A DNA stretch of 39,174 bases, from assembly GCA_025451315.1 (NCBI GenBank), contig JANWKP010000091.1, positions 1 to 39,174 on the forward strand, read 5' to 3'. This DNA is from Nitrososphaerales archaeon (lineage in GTDB: Archaea > Thermoproteota > Nitrososphaeria > Nitrososphaerales > Nitrososphaeraceae). This document shows positions 39,167 through 39,174 of this stretch, piece after piece. The position numbers and the translations under genes are program-made. Under the pieces are notes generated by a model, which searched no databases, was not told the origin of the DNA, and saw nothing but the letters and a program-made list of their open reading frames with translations. Every line of letters starts with the position of its first letter. Position 1 is the first letter of the stretch.

Positions 39167-39174
39167 AATATAAC

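Overview
The window looks like chromosomal DNA of an ammonia-oxidising archaeon of the Nitrososphaeria (Thaumarchaeota). The evidence is archaeal information-processing genes (RpoL, transcription factor S, PCNA, uL1, uL10, archaeal L12, SecE, Sm-like protein, RIO2 kinase, PUA/MCT-1-like protein, archaeal TyrRS and AsnRS), a b6-type cytochrome b / Rieske / membrane-anchored cupredoxin module, an anaerobic-type (Cbi) cobalamin pathway, and many leaderless-looking genes with a TATA-like box about 25-30 bp before the start. The DNA is AT-rich (roughly two thirds A+T by eye), which would fit a Nitrosocosmicus-like or Nitrosopumilus-like genome; the genus is an inference.

Layout. 1-7149: cobalamin genes. 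A 5'-truncated cbiA on the plus strand is followed by three unrelated genes (an MDR dehydrogenase, a DUF427 protein, an SRPBCC protein) and then a minus-strand operon transcribed cbiD-cbiG-cbiX-cbiC; a further gene, cbiH, lies far away at 32489. 7330-16259: housekeeping genes, with RIO2, bacterial-type MetK, Sm protein, RadB-like ATPase, PUA protein, citrate synthase, a proteasome beta subunit without its catalytic threonine, a large GHKL/MORC-like ATPase of unknown role, and ribosomal uL10 and uL1. 16383-19841: a 61-residue membrane protein behind a good promoter, a CaCA cation antiporter, an unlisted 48-residue eight-cysteine protein, L12, an unknown protein, an Lrp-type regulator and SecE. 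19842-21324: about 1.5 kb without an intact gene, holding tandem repeats, palindromes and possible decayed coding remnants, closed by an intron-containing tRNA-Arg(UCU).

21558-28865: an unknown small protein, the complex III-like respiratory module, a rhomboid protease fused to an alpha-crystallin-like domain and preceded by a small C2H2 zinc-finger gene, a stand-alone Lrp/AsnC ligand domain, a FilR1-type regulator, AsnRS and small unknown genes. 28941-33277: unknown protein, then rpoL-tfs, pcna, aspartate kinase and cbiH on the plus strand. 33336-39166: TyrRS, a 430-bp regulatory gap with repeats, sucCD, a small zinc-ribbon gene, a methyltransferase and a polytopic membrane protein running to the window edge.

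Together the genes describe a core genomic region: corrinoid synthesis (CbiH, CbiG, CbiD, CbiC, CbiA steps), oxidative TCA steps (citrate synthase, succinyl-CoA ligase), quinol-to-copper-protein electron transfer, translation, transcription and replication. I see no phage, CRISPR array, toxin-antitoxin or obvious defence island. The most interesting items are small or unusual proteins inside this core rather than a clear new multi-gene system. Nine genes appear to start at TTG.
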